Origin: Curvibacter sp.
Lineage (GTDB): Bacteria > Pseudomonadota > Gammaproteobacteria > Burkholderiales > Burkholderiaceae_C
NCBI GenBank assembly: GCA_004293725.1
Contig: REAW01000014.1
Coordinates: 1-64,000 of the forward strand
Length of the DNA stretch: 64,000 nt
Direction: 5' to 3'
The notes under the pieces were generated by a model. That model was not told where the DNA came from, made no database searches, and saw nothing but the letters and a program-made list of their open reading frames with translations. The position numbers were made by a program, and so were the translations under genes. Positions 53,301 through 61,310 of the stretch are shown piece by piece. Numbering within the stretch: position 1 is the stretch's first letter; every line of letters starts with the position of its first letter.

Positions 53301-54070
53301 TCCACCACCGCTGCTTGTGGCTGCACCGGCAGCCCCGCAGGCAAATAGGGCAGGTAAGGCTTCAGGTCAAATTGGCGAATCGCGAGTTGCACCTCGCCCT
53401 GGCGGGTTTGGGCAAACGGTGTGCCCTGGGCAGCCGAATCAAACGCACTCCCATTGAGCACAAAGGCCAGGTGCGGCGCCACCAGCACATCGCGCTGCGA
53501 ATCAAAATTGCTCAAGAAAGGAACTTTGAGTGCAAGCTCGCGCAGTGTGTGCTGGCGCGGCGGGCCACCCAAACTCCGGTCGGTGTAGTCCACACTGCCA
53601 CCGGAGAGTATGACGTTGTAAATGGCAAAGCGCGCAGGGGAGCCCGCCGGTGCGTCGGATGGGGTACGCAAGCGCTGCACGATGTCATCAATGTCGTACT
53701 GGCCCTTGCCGTTATGGGCCACATACACCTCAGGCGACTCAATCGTTACCGCGTCCACCACTGGCGCCAAGCGCAGCAAAGACTGCAGTTCAGCATCCAC
53801 ATAAACACGGGCCACCGCAAACTGCGGGCCGCTTCCGTCCTGCTTGGCTACGGCCAAGTCGCGCACCGTAAGCTCGAGTGACCAGGGCGAAAACTCTATG
53901 GCACCCACCGTCACGGTTCGCCCCAGCAACGCTGACAAGCGGGTCTGCGCCTGGCTCTTGGCGATGGCAGGCACCAGCGCCCACGCCAGCCCCCACAGCA
54001 GCAACAGCGCACCCAAGGCAAAGGCGAGGCGACGCAACCAGGTGAGAAGTGGGGGGGGCAGTGGTTTCAT
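50384..54070 (-). CDS. giant AsmA-like DUF748 protein
   Basis: 1228 residues. An N-terminal membrane anchor (LAFALGALLLLWGLAWALVPAIA) is followed by a long repetitive beta-rich periplasmic part, as in the AsmA/TamB group that may bridge lipid transport between the membranes. The last 150 residues (KLTVVGSANLEAEREAIKREKLKALL) look like a degenerate OmpA-type domain. A low-complexity segment (SAPKSGAARADSTLAKGQND) is encoded partly by a copy of the dispersed repeat at 53004-53030. Confidence 0.85.
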   Translation of the reverse strand: MKPLPPPLLTWLRRLAFALGALLLLWGLAWALVPAIAKSQAQTRLSALLGRTVTVGAIEFSPWSLELTVRDLAVAKQDGSGPQFAVARVYVDAELQSLLRLAPVVDAVTIESPEVYVAHNGKGQYDIDDIVQRLRTPSDAPAGSPARFAIYNVILSGGSVDYTDRSLGGPPRQHTLRELALKVPFLSNFDSQRDVLVAPHLAFVLNGSAFDSAAQGTPFAQTRQGEVQLAIRQFDLKPYLPYLPAGLPVQPQAAVVDAELKLGFVQQPKAAVTLSGVVTVSQLALADANGAPLLTVDTVRTELADVRPLEQQVKLGTLEVTNPHLHVVRNRNGQLNLDLTSAGGDRSAPKSGAARADSTLAKGQNDTKPSEEAKPWGFALERLVLQGGRVDWQDLQTPAKLGLTELGLAVQGLHWPMDQAVRAELGATVPAGKTSARLSLQAEGTDQQGTAQATIKDLPLALADPYLAALLEPALRGVMEAELGARWSSGKVQASVKKLAVRDAGLVASKAMLAATAQDSARNNDGPGSQDLPKFKLLELSDVDVDPAARSARVGKLLLAGAHSGVRREADGQWMFHRWLKTAHDTPAAANAVAEPALVPWSVALGELQVQDASVQFADAVNASPVRLDVSALNVQVKGATLDGKKAVPVTLSARVKSGQAEAGSVRYQGTLAWAPVQAQGAVELLELPVHALAPYVASQFNLEVLRADASFKGQFRFASTASGPEVALQGDAQLEDFRANTVQGAGGSFAEELLSWKSLNVPGIDLAMAPGVATRVGVREAALSDFYARLIVNPNGRLNLQDLSKAPTQPATPTPPASSGMAASAGPDAIITMGPVSLVNGRVLFSDRFIQPNYTANLSDLTGKLSQFSNQATNGAVQLADLELRGRAEGTASLDISGKLNPLAKPLALDIAGKVRDLELSPLSPYAVKYAGYGIERGKLSLDVRYTVQPDGQLTASNKLVLNQLTFGDKVDGAPNSLPVKLAVALLADRNGVIDLDLPISGSLNDPQFRMGPVIWKVITNLVAKAITAPFSLLASAFGGGGGVELSTVSFAPGSAGLADGARTGLDKVAQALQDRPALKLTVVGSANLEAEREAIKREKLKALLVAEKRRATSAQGKDAATVTDYNAEEMPVLLRSVYRRADITKPRNLVGITKEIAVADMEALLLANLSAGNDDIRNLALQRAVVVKEYLAEKKVASERLFLGATKTSGDAAQAKPQAELEIGGT
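53004..53030. repeat. dispersed repeat inside the DUF748 gene
   Basis: GCGCGAGCA followed by GCTCCTGATTTAGGAGCA is the inverted form of the element. The stem is GCTCCT/AGGAGC instead of GCTATT/AATAGC, so both arms changed together and pairing is kept. It codes for a poorly conserved linker. Confidence 0.5.
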
Positions 54071-54197
54071 GGCGGAAGTGAGAAATTGACGGCTTGGTTA
54101 TTGCTGAATGGAGCAATACCTCGATGGTAACGGTGCTGCCCAAACCCCAGTTCTCCGGGCGCAGCAGTCCGCAGTGGGCCCGCCTGAGACTAATGCC

Positions 54198-54560
54198 TCA
54201 AGCACCCGCCTCGTAAATGACGAAGCGTTTGGTGGTCTGCTCCACCACCTCCCACGTCCCCACAAAGCCGCGGGGAATGACAAAGGAGTCGCCCGCCGTT
54301 ACCCTCAAAGCCGGGCCCTGCGCTGAAGCAATGATGCTGGTGCCTTCCAGCATGTGACAAAACTCTTCCTCGGTGTAAGAGACTGTCCACTTCCCTGGCT
54401 CACTCCGCCAGAGGCCAGCAAAGAACATTTCGGTAGGGTCTTTGTACTGGGTCCAAATCGTTTGCTTGGGGTTGCCAAGCAAGAGCTTTTCCGGAGCAAG
54501 GAAGTACTCCTCCCCCGGACCGGTTGGCGCAACCAGCATGAGAGCCTTTGGCAACATCAT
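54198..54560 (-). CDS. cupin-domain protein (cupin_3/DUF861-like)
   Basis: 120 residues from the ATG at 54558-54560, with GGAAAGTGAG upstream. One cupin barrel: WRSEPGKWTVSYTEEEFCHMLEG and DSFVIPRGFVGTWEVVE, as in DUF861 (ethanolamine/(S)-ureidoglycine-type) cupins. The gene follows the alpha/beta hydrolase gene on the same strand. Substrate unknown. Confidence 0.82.
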   Translation of the reverse strand: MMLPKALMLVAPTGPGEEYFLAPEKLLLGNPKQTIWTQYKDPTEMFFAGLWRSEPGKWTVSYTEEEFCHMLEGTSIIASAQGPALRVTAGDSFVIPRGFVGTWEVVEQTTKRFVIYEAGA

Positions 54561-54608
54561 TCCATTCTCACTTTCCGTGCAGAGTTTGAACCACCACGCC
54601 ACCGAAGT

Positions 54609-55697
54609 TTAGAACGACGTCCGTTCAAACCGCGCCAACAGGTCAGCGTTGCGTCCCGACCACTGCTCCAGGGAACCCGCATCCTTGACCTGCAGCCAGT
54701 TCAAGAACGCGACGGCGAGTTGGCGTGTGGCAACCTTGACCTTGGGGTTCAAAGCCATGCCGCCGGTGCCCAGGCGGTCGGTAAAAATGCTGTGCGAGCC
54801 GTCTTTGAACACGGCCAGTACTTTGGCCGCCTGCGAAGCTGTGCCAGTGGCTTGGTAGAGCGCCAGACGGTCTGCCACCCCCGAGTGATAACCCGGAATT
54901 TGAATGTCGTCCGCCGTGGCGGTGATGTGAAGAGTGGGCACATCGATGTCAGACAGAATTTTTTGAGGATCGCCCAAGCCATAAAACGGCGGTGCCGAGA
55001 TCAAAATGGCAGCCCCAAAGCGCGGGTCTCTGGCGACCACGGGGGCGCCATCCACATCGACTTTGGCACCGGCCAACAGCAAGGTCGTGTTGGCCCCATA
55101 CGAGTGGCCAGCGGCCACCAAGCGCTGCACGTTGATGACTTCCCCAACAGGCTCTGCAAACAACTGGTCCAGTGCAAACTTCACGTCCTTGACCCGGTTC
55201 AACGCCTCGGTGTTTTGCGCGGCACCGGACAATCGGGAAGCGATGGCCAGCGGGTTGCCACGCCAGATTTGGCGGTCACTTCCCACATGCTGCACATGCA
55301 GGCTTGCGTAGCCGTGGGCCGCGAAATATTGCCCCAGGTAGCGGTACCCGTCTTTGGAGCCGCCAATGCCGTGAGAAAAGACCACCAGCGGCACCGCACC
55401 AGGCTTCAAGGAACCTACGGGCAGGTAAATCTTGGCTGGCACCGCACGGCCACGCACTGGGTCATTCCATTCAAAGGTTTGGCTGGTGTAAAGCGTGGGA
55501 TCAACCGCGAGGGCTTCAGCTGCGGTCATGGCGTCCAGCTTGGGCGCAACCTCCTCCACAACCTTGGCTGATGGCGCAGCTTGCACACACAAGCCCGCCA
55601 GGCTCAACACTGCAAGCACCAGCATGCGTTGGAGTTGCGTTGAAGTGCGCGTCACTAAAATCGTTGCGGCGGCGTGTGGAGGTGGCGTGTGGGTCAT
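54609..55697 (-). CDS. exported alpha/beta hydrolase (PAF-acetylhydrolase/dienelactone-like)
   Basis: 362 residues from the ATG at 55695-55697; readings further upstream lack a signal. Signal peptide (LQRMLVLAVLSLAGLCVQAAPS). Oxyanion region FSHGIGGSKDGYRYLGQYFAAHGY, nucleophile Ser in AAGHSYGANT, the acid probably in ITATADDIQIPG and the His in FKDGSHSIF. The pattern is of the platelet-activating-factor acetylhydrolase-like lipases. Substrate not known. Confidence 0.85.
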   Translation of the reverse strand: MTHTPPPHAAATILVTRTSTQLQRMLVLAVLSLAGLCVQAAPSAKVVEEVAPKLDAMTAAEALAVDPTLYTSQTFEWNDPVRGRAVPAKIYLPVGSLKPGAVPLVVFSHGIGGSKDGYRYLGQYFAAHGYASLHVQHVGSDRQIWRGNPLAIASRLSGAAQNTEALNRVKDVKFALDQLFAEPVGEVINVQRLVAAGHSYGANTTLLLAGAKVDVDGAPVVARDPRFGAAILISAPPFYGLGDPQKILSDIDVPTLHITATADDIQIPGYHSGVADRLALYQATGTASQAAKVLAVFKDGSHSIFTDRLGTGGMALNPKVKVATRQLAVAFLNWLQVKDAGSLEQWSGRNADLLARFERTSF

Positions 55698-55858
55698 GGC
55701 GTAGCAGTCTGCGCCCGCACAGACTGGGTAGCAAGTGGCAGGGAATAAAGGCGTGTGGATAGTGGGGGCATGATGGCGGGCCCCATTTCTGTTGACCTGC
55801 GTCAAAACGACGCCCTGTTCCGCGTGGGAAGCTCCGCCAAAGTCACCGGAGACACGCC

Positions 55859-56443
55859 ATGCCCCGTAGCAGTTTGCAAACCATCCAGGACGAACACGCC
55901 GCACTGGCCGCCATGTTGCAGTCGTTGTTGCTCATGCTGGACCGCGGTCCTGCCGACGAGCCCGAGCGGTTTTTTGATGTGTTGCGCGCCATGCTTTTTT
56001 ATGTTGACGAGTTCCCGGAACGCCTGCATCACCCGAAAGAGTCCGCTTTGTTGTTCCCCCGCTTGGTGAAGCTCGCGCCACACACGCAAGAGTCCATCAC
56101 CCAGCTGGAAAAAGACCACGCCCACAGCGAAGCGGCGGTACGTGAATTGCAACACCTGTTGCTGGCTTGGGAACTGCTGGGCGAAAGTCGCCACGCCGCA
56201 TTTGACGGTGCTGCGCGACGCTACGTAGAGGCCTACCTGGCCCACATGAAGCTGGAGGAAACAGCCATCTTGCCCGTGGCGCAGGCCATGTTTACCCCTG
56301 CCGACTGGGCCCTACTGGATACTGCCTTTGCCCATAACAGTGACCCACTGACAGGTCAACATTTGCGCGACCCCTCGTTTGACCGCCTGTTCACCCGCAT
56401 CGTGATGTCTGCACCAGCACCCATTGGTGCTGGCAACCGCTGA
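55859..56443 (+). CDS. hemerythrin HHE-domain protein
   Basis: 194 residues, helical. The predicted diiron ligands are spread over IQDEHAALAAML, RLHHPKESALLFPRL, LEKDHAHSEAAV and HMKLEETAILPVAQAM, the HHE pattern. Such proteins bind oxygen or iron, or respond to nitric oxide. It is divergent from the hydrolase gene with a 161-base gap that shows no other gene. Confidence 0.88.
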   Translation: MPRSSLQTIQDEHAALAAMLQSLLLMLDRGPADEPERFFDVLRAMLFYVDEFPERLHHPKESALLFPRLVKLAPHTQESITQLEKDHAHSEAAVRELQHLLLAWELLGESRHAAFDGAARRYVEAYLAHMKLEETAILPVAQAMFTPADWALLDTAFAHNSDPLTGQHLRDPSFDRLFTRIVMSAPAPIGAGNR

Positions 56444-56578
56444 GGCCCACTTCGCGCGCAAGCCCTGCCTACGCTTCAACGCATACATGTGAGCCCTGGC
56501 ACTTGCATCGGCATACAGCGCCCCTGTGCATTGCTGCCCGCTATGCCATTGTGAGAATGGATGGGAATGTGATGGGCG

Positions 56579-57541
56579 TCATGGCTGGGATGTCCGGGAC
56601 TTTGGGCGGACTTTTGATTGGCGGGGAACATCCTGCAGGTAAGAAACAAAACGCTTAGCGGCTACGGACAAAGGCTTATCCCGTCGCCAAACCACAGACC
56701 AACTGCGACGCAAAGGAAACCCCTGGACTTGCAACTGGACGAGCTTGCCATCTGCGCTACCCGCTTGCGACAGGTGGTCTGCAACCGCCAGCCGGGATAC
56801 GACAGCCAGTCCCAGTCCGGCTGCGACTGCATGTTTGATAGCCTCGTTGCTTCCCAGGCTCATGGCTATGTCCGCTTGAAATCCCGCTTTTGCAAAGTGC
56901 TGCTCTGCCGCCATTCGGGTTCCACTGCCGCTCTCACGCATCAACCAGCGCTCTTGTGCCAGACGCTGCAGCTGCAGGCGTTTACCTGCCAGCGCATGGG
57001 TGACAGGCGCAATAACCACCAGCGGATTGTCGAGAAACGGTACCGCCTCCAGTGGCAGATCCTGGGGTGGCAGCATCATGACGGTCAGATCGTCATGGCC
57101 GCGCGTCAGGCGCTCGACAACCCGGTCCCGGTTTTCCACCACAAGCTCAATATCAACTCCGGGGTGCGCTGCCGCAAAGGGACCCAGAAGATCCGGCACA
57201 AAGTACTCGGCTGTGGTAACTGCGGCAATGCGCAAGTGACCACGCACCAAACCGTGAACTTCGGCCAAACGGGACTCCAACATCTGCCAGCAACCATTGA
57301 TGTCTGCGATGGTTTGCTGCAGCAAGCCGCCACACTGGGTCAGTCTCAACTGCCTGCCCACGGTTTCGAACAAGGGTTCTTCAAGGGCAGAAGCGATCTC
57401 CCTGAGCTGAACACTTACCGTAGGCTGGGATACATGCAATGCCAGTGCGGCTTTGGTCACCGACCCCAGGCGTGCAGTTGCTTCAAACGCTCGTAACTGT
57501 TGCGGCGTGATGCGCTGGAGCCGCTGCAAAAGGGTTGGCAT
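56579..57541 (-). CDS. LysR-family transcriptional regulator
   Basis: 320 residues. N-terminal winged helix-turn-helix (LRAFEATARLGSVTKAALALHVSQPTVSVQLREIASALEEPLFE), then the periplasmic-binding-like effector domain. The opening ITPQQLRAFEA and the domain end are like CbbR/RbcR-type regulators, but no cbb genes are near. It is divergent from the isocitrate dehydrogenase gene and presumably controls it. Confidence 0.92.
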   Translation of the reverse strand: MPTLLQRLQRITPQQLRAFEATARLGSVTKAALALHVSQPTVSVQLREIASALEEPLFETVGRQLRLTQCGGLLQQTIADINGCWQMLESRLAEVHGLVRGHLRIAAVTTAEYFVPDLLGPFAAAHPGVDIELVVENRDRVVERLTRGHDDLTVMMLPPQDLPLEAVPFLDNPLVVIAPVTHALAGKRLQLQRLAQERWLMRESGSGTRMAAEQHFAKAGFQADIAMSLGSNEAIKHAVAAGLGLAVVSRLAVADHLSQAGSADGKLVQLQVQGFPLRRSWSVVWRRDKPLSVAAKRFVSYLQDVPRQSKVRPKSRTSQP

Positions 57542-57562
57542 AGTTTTTTGTCTATGGGATGT

Positions 57563-57584
57563 ATGAAAACAAAGTAATTTTCAT
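57563..57584. promoter_or_regulatory. palindromic operator between the LysR and icd-like genes
   Basis: ATGAAAA (57563-57569) and TTTTCAT (57578-57584) are exact arms with an 8-base centre, in the 98-base divergent gap. The spacing and T-N11-A-like form are usual for LysR-type recognition sites. Confidence 0.55.
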
Positions 57585-57639
57585 TATGCATGGATGAACC
57601 TATATTTGCGCCATTCATTCACCATTCACGGATTCCACC

Positions 57640-59154
57640 ATGCAGATTGACAGCACAAACCAACTCTCGCCCGCCACTCCAGCGACGGAAGACAGCATTG
57701 AGAAGACTGCGATCACGGTCGCATACGGTGACGGTATCGGCCCCGAAATCATGAAGGCAACCATGCAGATACTGGAGGCCGCTGGTGCGCGCCTGGCACC
57801 CGAAACGATAGACATCGGCGAGCAGGTCTACCTCAGCGGCAACAGTGCAGGTATTGCGCCTGCCTCCTGGGACAGTCTGCGGCGAACCAAAGTGTTTTTG
57901 AAAGCCCCGATCACCACACCGTCGGGCGGCGGCTACAAGAGCCTGAATGTCACGATCCGCAAGACTTTGGGGCTGTATGCCAACGTGCGCCCCTGCGTCA
58001 GTTACGCCCCCTTTGTGGCCACCAAGCACCCGACGATGGATGTGGTCATCGTCCGTGAGAACGAAGAGGACCTGTACGCCGGCATCGAGCATCGCCAAAG
58101 TGACGAGGTGTTCCAATGTCTCAAGCTCATTACCCGGCCGGGGTGTGAAAAAATTGTTCGCTACGCTTTTGAATACGCACGCAGCCACGGGCGCAAGAAG
58201 GTCACTTGCATGAGCAAGGACAACATCATGAAGATGACCGACGGCCTGTTCCACCAGGTTTTCGACGAAATCCGGGTGCATTACCCCGAGATCGAAACCG
58301 ATCACTCCATCATCGACATTGGTGCCGCGCGCCTGGCCACACGCCCGGAGCGCTTTGACGTGATCGTGACCACCAATTTGTACGGCGACATCATCAGCGA
58401 TATTGCCGCGGAGATGACCGGTTCGGTCGGCTTGGCTGGCAGCGCCAACATCGGCGAGCATGTCGCCATGTTTGAAGCTATCCACGGCAGCGCGCCGGAT
58501 ATCGCCGGCAAAAACATCGCCAACCCTTCTGGCCTGCTGTTGGCTGCGGTCATGATGCTGGTGCACATACGCCAAGCGGGTGTCGCCACCCGTATTCACA
58601 ACGCTTGGTTGCGCACCATCGAAGATGGGGTGATGACCGCGGAGTTGCACAGCGGCAGCACCACAGCCGTCGCTCCGGTAGGCACGCAAGCGTTTGCCTC
58701 GGCAGTCATTGCACGGCTAGGCCAGATGCCGCAGACGTTTGCAGCGGTTCACTACGTTAACGCGCCAGCACCGTCCCGGACGGCTGTGCCCCTGTACACC
58801 CGTGCTGCACCCGCCCGCAAAGAGATGGTGGGGGTGGATGTTTTTGTCCACGACGCGCAACACACCCCCGAGTTCCTTGCGGGACGCCTCACGACGCTGG
58901 CAACCGAGGCACTGCAACTGCAGATGATCACCAACCGGGGGGTGAAAGTATGGCCCGGCGGCTTTCCTGAAACCTTTTGCACGGACCACTGGCGCTGCCG
59001 CTTCGTTGCAGCAACATCGGACGGCGCGATCACACACGCCCACATCATTGCGTTGCTGACCAAGGTAACCCAGGCCGGTGTTGATGTCATCAAGACGGAG
59101 AATCTTTGCACCTTTGACGGTGAAAAAGGTTTTGCACTTGGGCAGGGCCAGTAG
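57640..59154 (+). CDS. NADP-dependent isocitrate dehydrogenase (Thermus-type, with C-terminal extension)
   Basis: 504 residues. ITVAYGDGIGPEIMKATMQILEAAGA begins the beta-decarboxylating dehydrogenase fold; YKSLNVTIRKTLGLYANVRPC and VIVRENEEDLYAGIEHR bind isocitrate; FDVIVTTNLYGDIISDIAAEMTGSVGLAGSANIG, HGSAPDIAGKNIANPSGLLLAAVMML and the late Tyr/Lys region set the nucleotide. The last 140 residues (VDVFVHDAQHTPEFLAGRL...) are the extra domain of Thermus- and Rickettsia-type enzymes. It is distinct from the usual betaproteobacterial icd, so it may be a second, LysR-regulated enzyme. NADP preference is inferred from family. Confidence 0.85.
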   Translation: MQIDSTNQLSPATPATEDSIEKTAITVAYGDGIGPEIMKATMQILEAAGARLAPETIDIGEQVYLSGNSAGIAPASWDSLRRTKVFLKAPITTPSGGGYKSLNVTIRKTLGLYANVRPCVSYAPFVATKHPTMDVVIVRENEEDLYAGIEHRQSDEVFQCLKLITRPGCEKIVRYAFEYARSHGRKKVTCMSKDNIMKMTDGLFHQVFDEIRVHYPEIETDHSIIDIGAARLATRPERFDVIVTTNLYGDIISDIAAEMTGSVGLAGSANIGEHVAMFEAIHGSAPDIAGKNIANPSGLLLAAVMMLVHIRQAGVATRIHNAWLRTIEDGVMTAELHSGSTTAVAPVGTQAFASAVIARLGQMPQTFAAVHYVNAPAPSRTAVPLYTRAAPARKEMVGVDVFVHDAQHTPEFLAGRLTTLATEALQLQMITNRGVKVWPGGFPETFCTDHWRCRFVAATSDGAITHAHIIALLTKVTQAGVDVIKTENLCTFDGEKGFALGQGQ

Positions 59155-59284
59155 TTTTCGCTGGCTCTATGGCCACCGGACGAACAAAGGGAGGAACTTT
59201 TCGGTTCCTGCGGATTCCGAGGTTTGTCTTCTCCGCAGACGTCGCTCCATCAAGATTGGGTCGCTCTTTCCTCAGGATTGCACC

Positions 59285-59923
59285 ATGCAGCAACAAAGCT
59301 CTTCATCCCGCCGTTCGTTACTGGCCCACAGTGCAGGCGTGCTTGCCATCACGGCCACCCCCGCCTGGTTCACCGCTGCACAGGCGCAAACAGCCCTGCG
59401 GCCTACGCCCAGCCAGAGCGAAGGGCCTTTTTACCCTATCGCCTTGCCAAGTGACAACGACTTTGACTTGCTGCGCACCGGCAACGCGGTCTACCAAAAA
59501 GGGCAAGTCGCCTGGATAGAGGGTGTGGTGACGGATACGAAAGGCATGCCGGTGTCGGGTGCGGTGGTTGAAATCTGGCAGTGTGACCACGAGGGCAACT
59601 ACCACCACCCCCGTGACGGTGGCAAAGCCGACCCCCACTTTCAGGGTTTTGGCAAGGTGGCGGTCGGCAAAGACGGCCGCTATCGCTTTCGCACCATGAA
59701 GCCAGCGCCCTATAGCGGGCGCACGCCCCACATCCATGTGAAAGTCAGACTCGACCGCAAGGAACTGCTGACAACGCAACTCTATGTCGCGGGTGATCAG
59801 GGCAACGACCGTGACTCCCTGTGGCGACGACTCGACGAGCGGGAGCGGGCCGCCCTGACCCGTGCGTTTACTCCGTCCGCAGACGGCGTGCGGGCGGATT
59901 TTCCGATCGTGGTGCAGGCCTAA
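59285..59923 (+). CDS. exported intradiol ring-cleavage dioxygenase-like protein
   Basis: 212 residues from the ATG at 59285. SSRRSLLAHSAGVLAITATP with two Arg suggests a Tat signal; cleavage near AAQAQ. The catechol dioxygenase core follows: PSQSEGPFYPIALP, VVEIWQCDHEGNYHHP, GRYRFRTMKPAPY and TPHIHVKV, which supply the two Tyr and two His iron ligands. Cytoplasmic protocatechuate and catechol dioxygenases lack such a signal, so substrate and role are open. Confidence 0.85.
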   Translation: MQQQSSSSRRSLLAHSAGVLAITATPAWFTAAQAQTALRPTPSQSEGPFYPIALPSDNDFDLLRTGNAVYQKGQVAWIEGVVTDTKGMPVSGAVVEIWQCDHEGNYHHPRDGGKADPHFQGFGKVAVGKDGRYRFRTMKPAPYSGRTPHIHVKVRLDRKELLTTQLYVAGDQGNDRDSLWRRLDERERAALTRAFTPSADGVRADFPIVVQA

Positions 59924-59951
59924 CACGCTCTGCCACGTCAGTTTTGCCCAG

Positions 59952-61310
59952 CTAACGGTCTTCCTTTCTCGTTAGTTTGAGCCCTAGTACCTGCTGTGCC
60001 ACACAGCGTCCTTGTACCTTGCCACCCTCAATGCCACTGCGAAAGTGGATGCCCGCGTACATGCGCGAGATGGCTGCTTCATCCGCCGCTGCTTTGAAGC
60101 TGGCAAAGGTGCGCGGCCCCCAGCCACGGTCGTTGTGGGTGTTGTCGACAAACGGTTTATTGGTACCCAAAGCAACATCCAAAATGCCCGCCGCCGCGCT
60201 GGACTGCACCGAGTGACCTGATGGGTATTCCGGGAACGGCGGCGTGTGCATCAACGTCGGCACCCAGTTACTGTCGATCACCAATTGCACATAGGTCACA
60301 GGCCTTAACAGGTGGGTGGTGTATTTGGTTTTCCAGCTGGCAACAAACGCATCTGCCATCGCCAAGTTCAGACGCACCATGGTGTGCGCTACTTGGGCAA
60401 GGTCTGCCTTTTGCAGCCTGAGCAGGTCATTGGCAATGAAGGCCCAGTGCCCGGCCGGGGTTGGGGTTTTGAGCGGGTCATCCGCCCAATACAAGGACAC
60501 CTGGCGCTGCTCCTGTGTCGCCTTGCTACTAATCTGGTACACCTCCATGCCTTCTTTGTAGAAATCAGAACCGGGGCTTTCTGAATACGGTGGGTGCGGC
60601 GGCGCAGCGCAGGTGCCGCCGGTCTTGAGCACAAACGGGCGCACGTCCCCCCACCATGGCAACAGCGCCGGAGCAAATGCAGGCGGTGTGGCGACCCATT
60701 GGCCTTCACCACTGGGCGGCACGTAGTTTTGCTGGGTGCGGCGCAGGGGGCCCCAGGCCTCGTGGCCTCCATCGGTGCGCGCCCACGTCATCAGGGCCAT
60801 GGCCATTAGCTTGCCAAAGGTCTCTGATCGATTGGTGATCTCGGGCGTCAAGGTGTTCGGGTCAAAGTCTTGGCTGTACTTGAGCGGCAAACTACGCTCC
60901 AGCAGGTCAATGCGAGCCTTATTTTCTGCACTAGCCACCGGAAACATCATGCGCGTCATGGCGGCCATAGAGGTGTTGGCCACAGTGGGCCAGTGCAACA
61001 CCTCATCAGGCTGCGCCCAAGGCAAGGATTGCAGCTCGTTGAGCTGGCCCGCCAAGCTTTGATGCTGTGGCATGCCCGGCACTACCGATTCGTAGAGCGC
61101 GAGCCCCAAATACGCCAGTGCCCGTGACGCCACGGGAGGGCTGTAACCTGGCGTCTGTTGGGTTAACAACAAAGCCAAACTAAACCATTCTGTCGGGACG
61201 CCTGCACTGAAGGCACTGGCCGGTCGCGCCAGCGGTGCAGCCTGTTGTGCATACACCGGCGGTAGCGCACAAACCCATACCAGGCACAGGGCAAATAGAC
61301 GGGCTCTCAT
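59952..61310 (-). CDS. exported vanadium-haloperoxidase/PAP2-like protein
   Basis: 452 residues from the ATG at 61308-61310, which overlaps the stop of the upstream gene (ATGA). Signal peptide ending VYAQQAAP. The PAP2/haloperoxidase active-site order is present: a basic residue in WKTKYTTHLLRPVTY, then FPEYPSGHSVQSSAAAG with the acid-base His, then SRMYAGIHFRSGIEGG with the Arg and vanadate- or phosphate-binding His. Whether it is a haloperoxidase or a phosphatase cannot be told. Confidence 0.85.
   Translation of the reverse strand: MRARLFALCLVWVCALPPVYAQQAAPLARPASAFSAGVPTEWFSLALLLTQQTPGYSPPVASRALAYLGLALYESVVPGMPQHQSLAGQLNELQSLPWAQPDEVLHWPTVANTSMAAMTRMMFPVASAENKARIDLLERSLPLKYSQDFDPNTLTPEITNRSETFGKLMAMALMTWARTDGGHEAWGPLRRTQQNYVPPSGEGQWVATPPAFAPALLPWWGDVRPFVLKTGGTCAAPPHPPYSESPGSDFYKEGMEVYQISSKATQEQRQVSLYWADDPLKTPTPAGHWAFIANDLLRLQKADLAQVAHTMVRLNLAMADAFVASWKTKYTTHLLRPVTYVQLVIDSNWVPTLMHTPPFPEYPSGHSVQSSAAAGILDVALGTNKPFVDNTHNDRGWGPRTFASFKAAADEAAISRMYAGIHFRSGIEGGKVQGRCVAQQVLGLKLTRKEDR

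Noticed and set aside
57619-58689. Long minus-strand frame opposite the isocitrate dehydrogenase
   Set aside because: Mirror of a well-supported gene; no ribosome binding site or domain.
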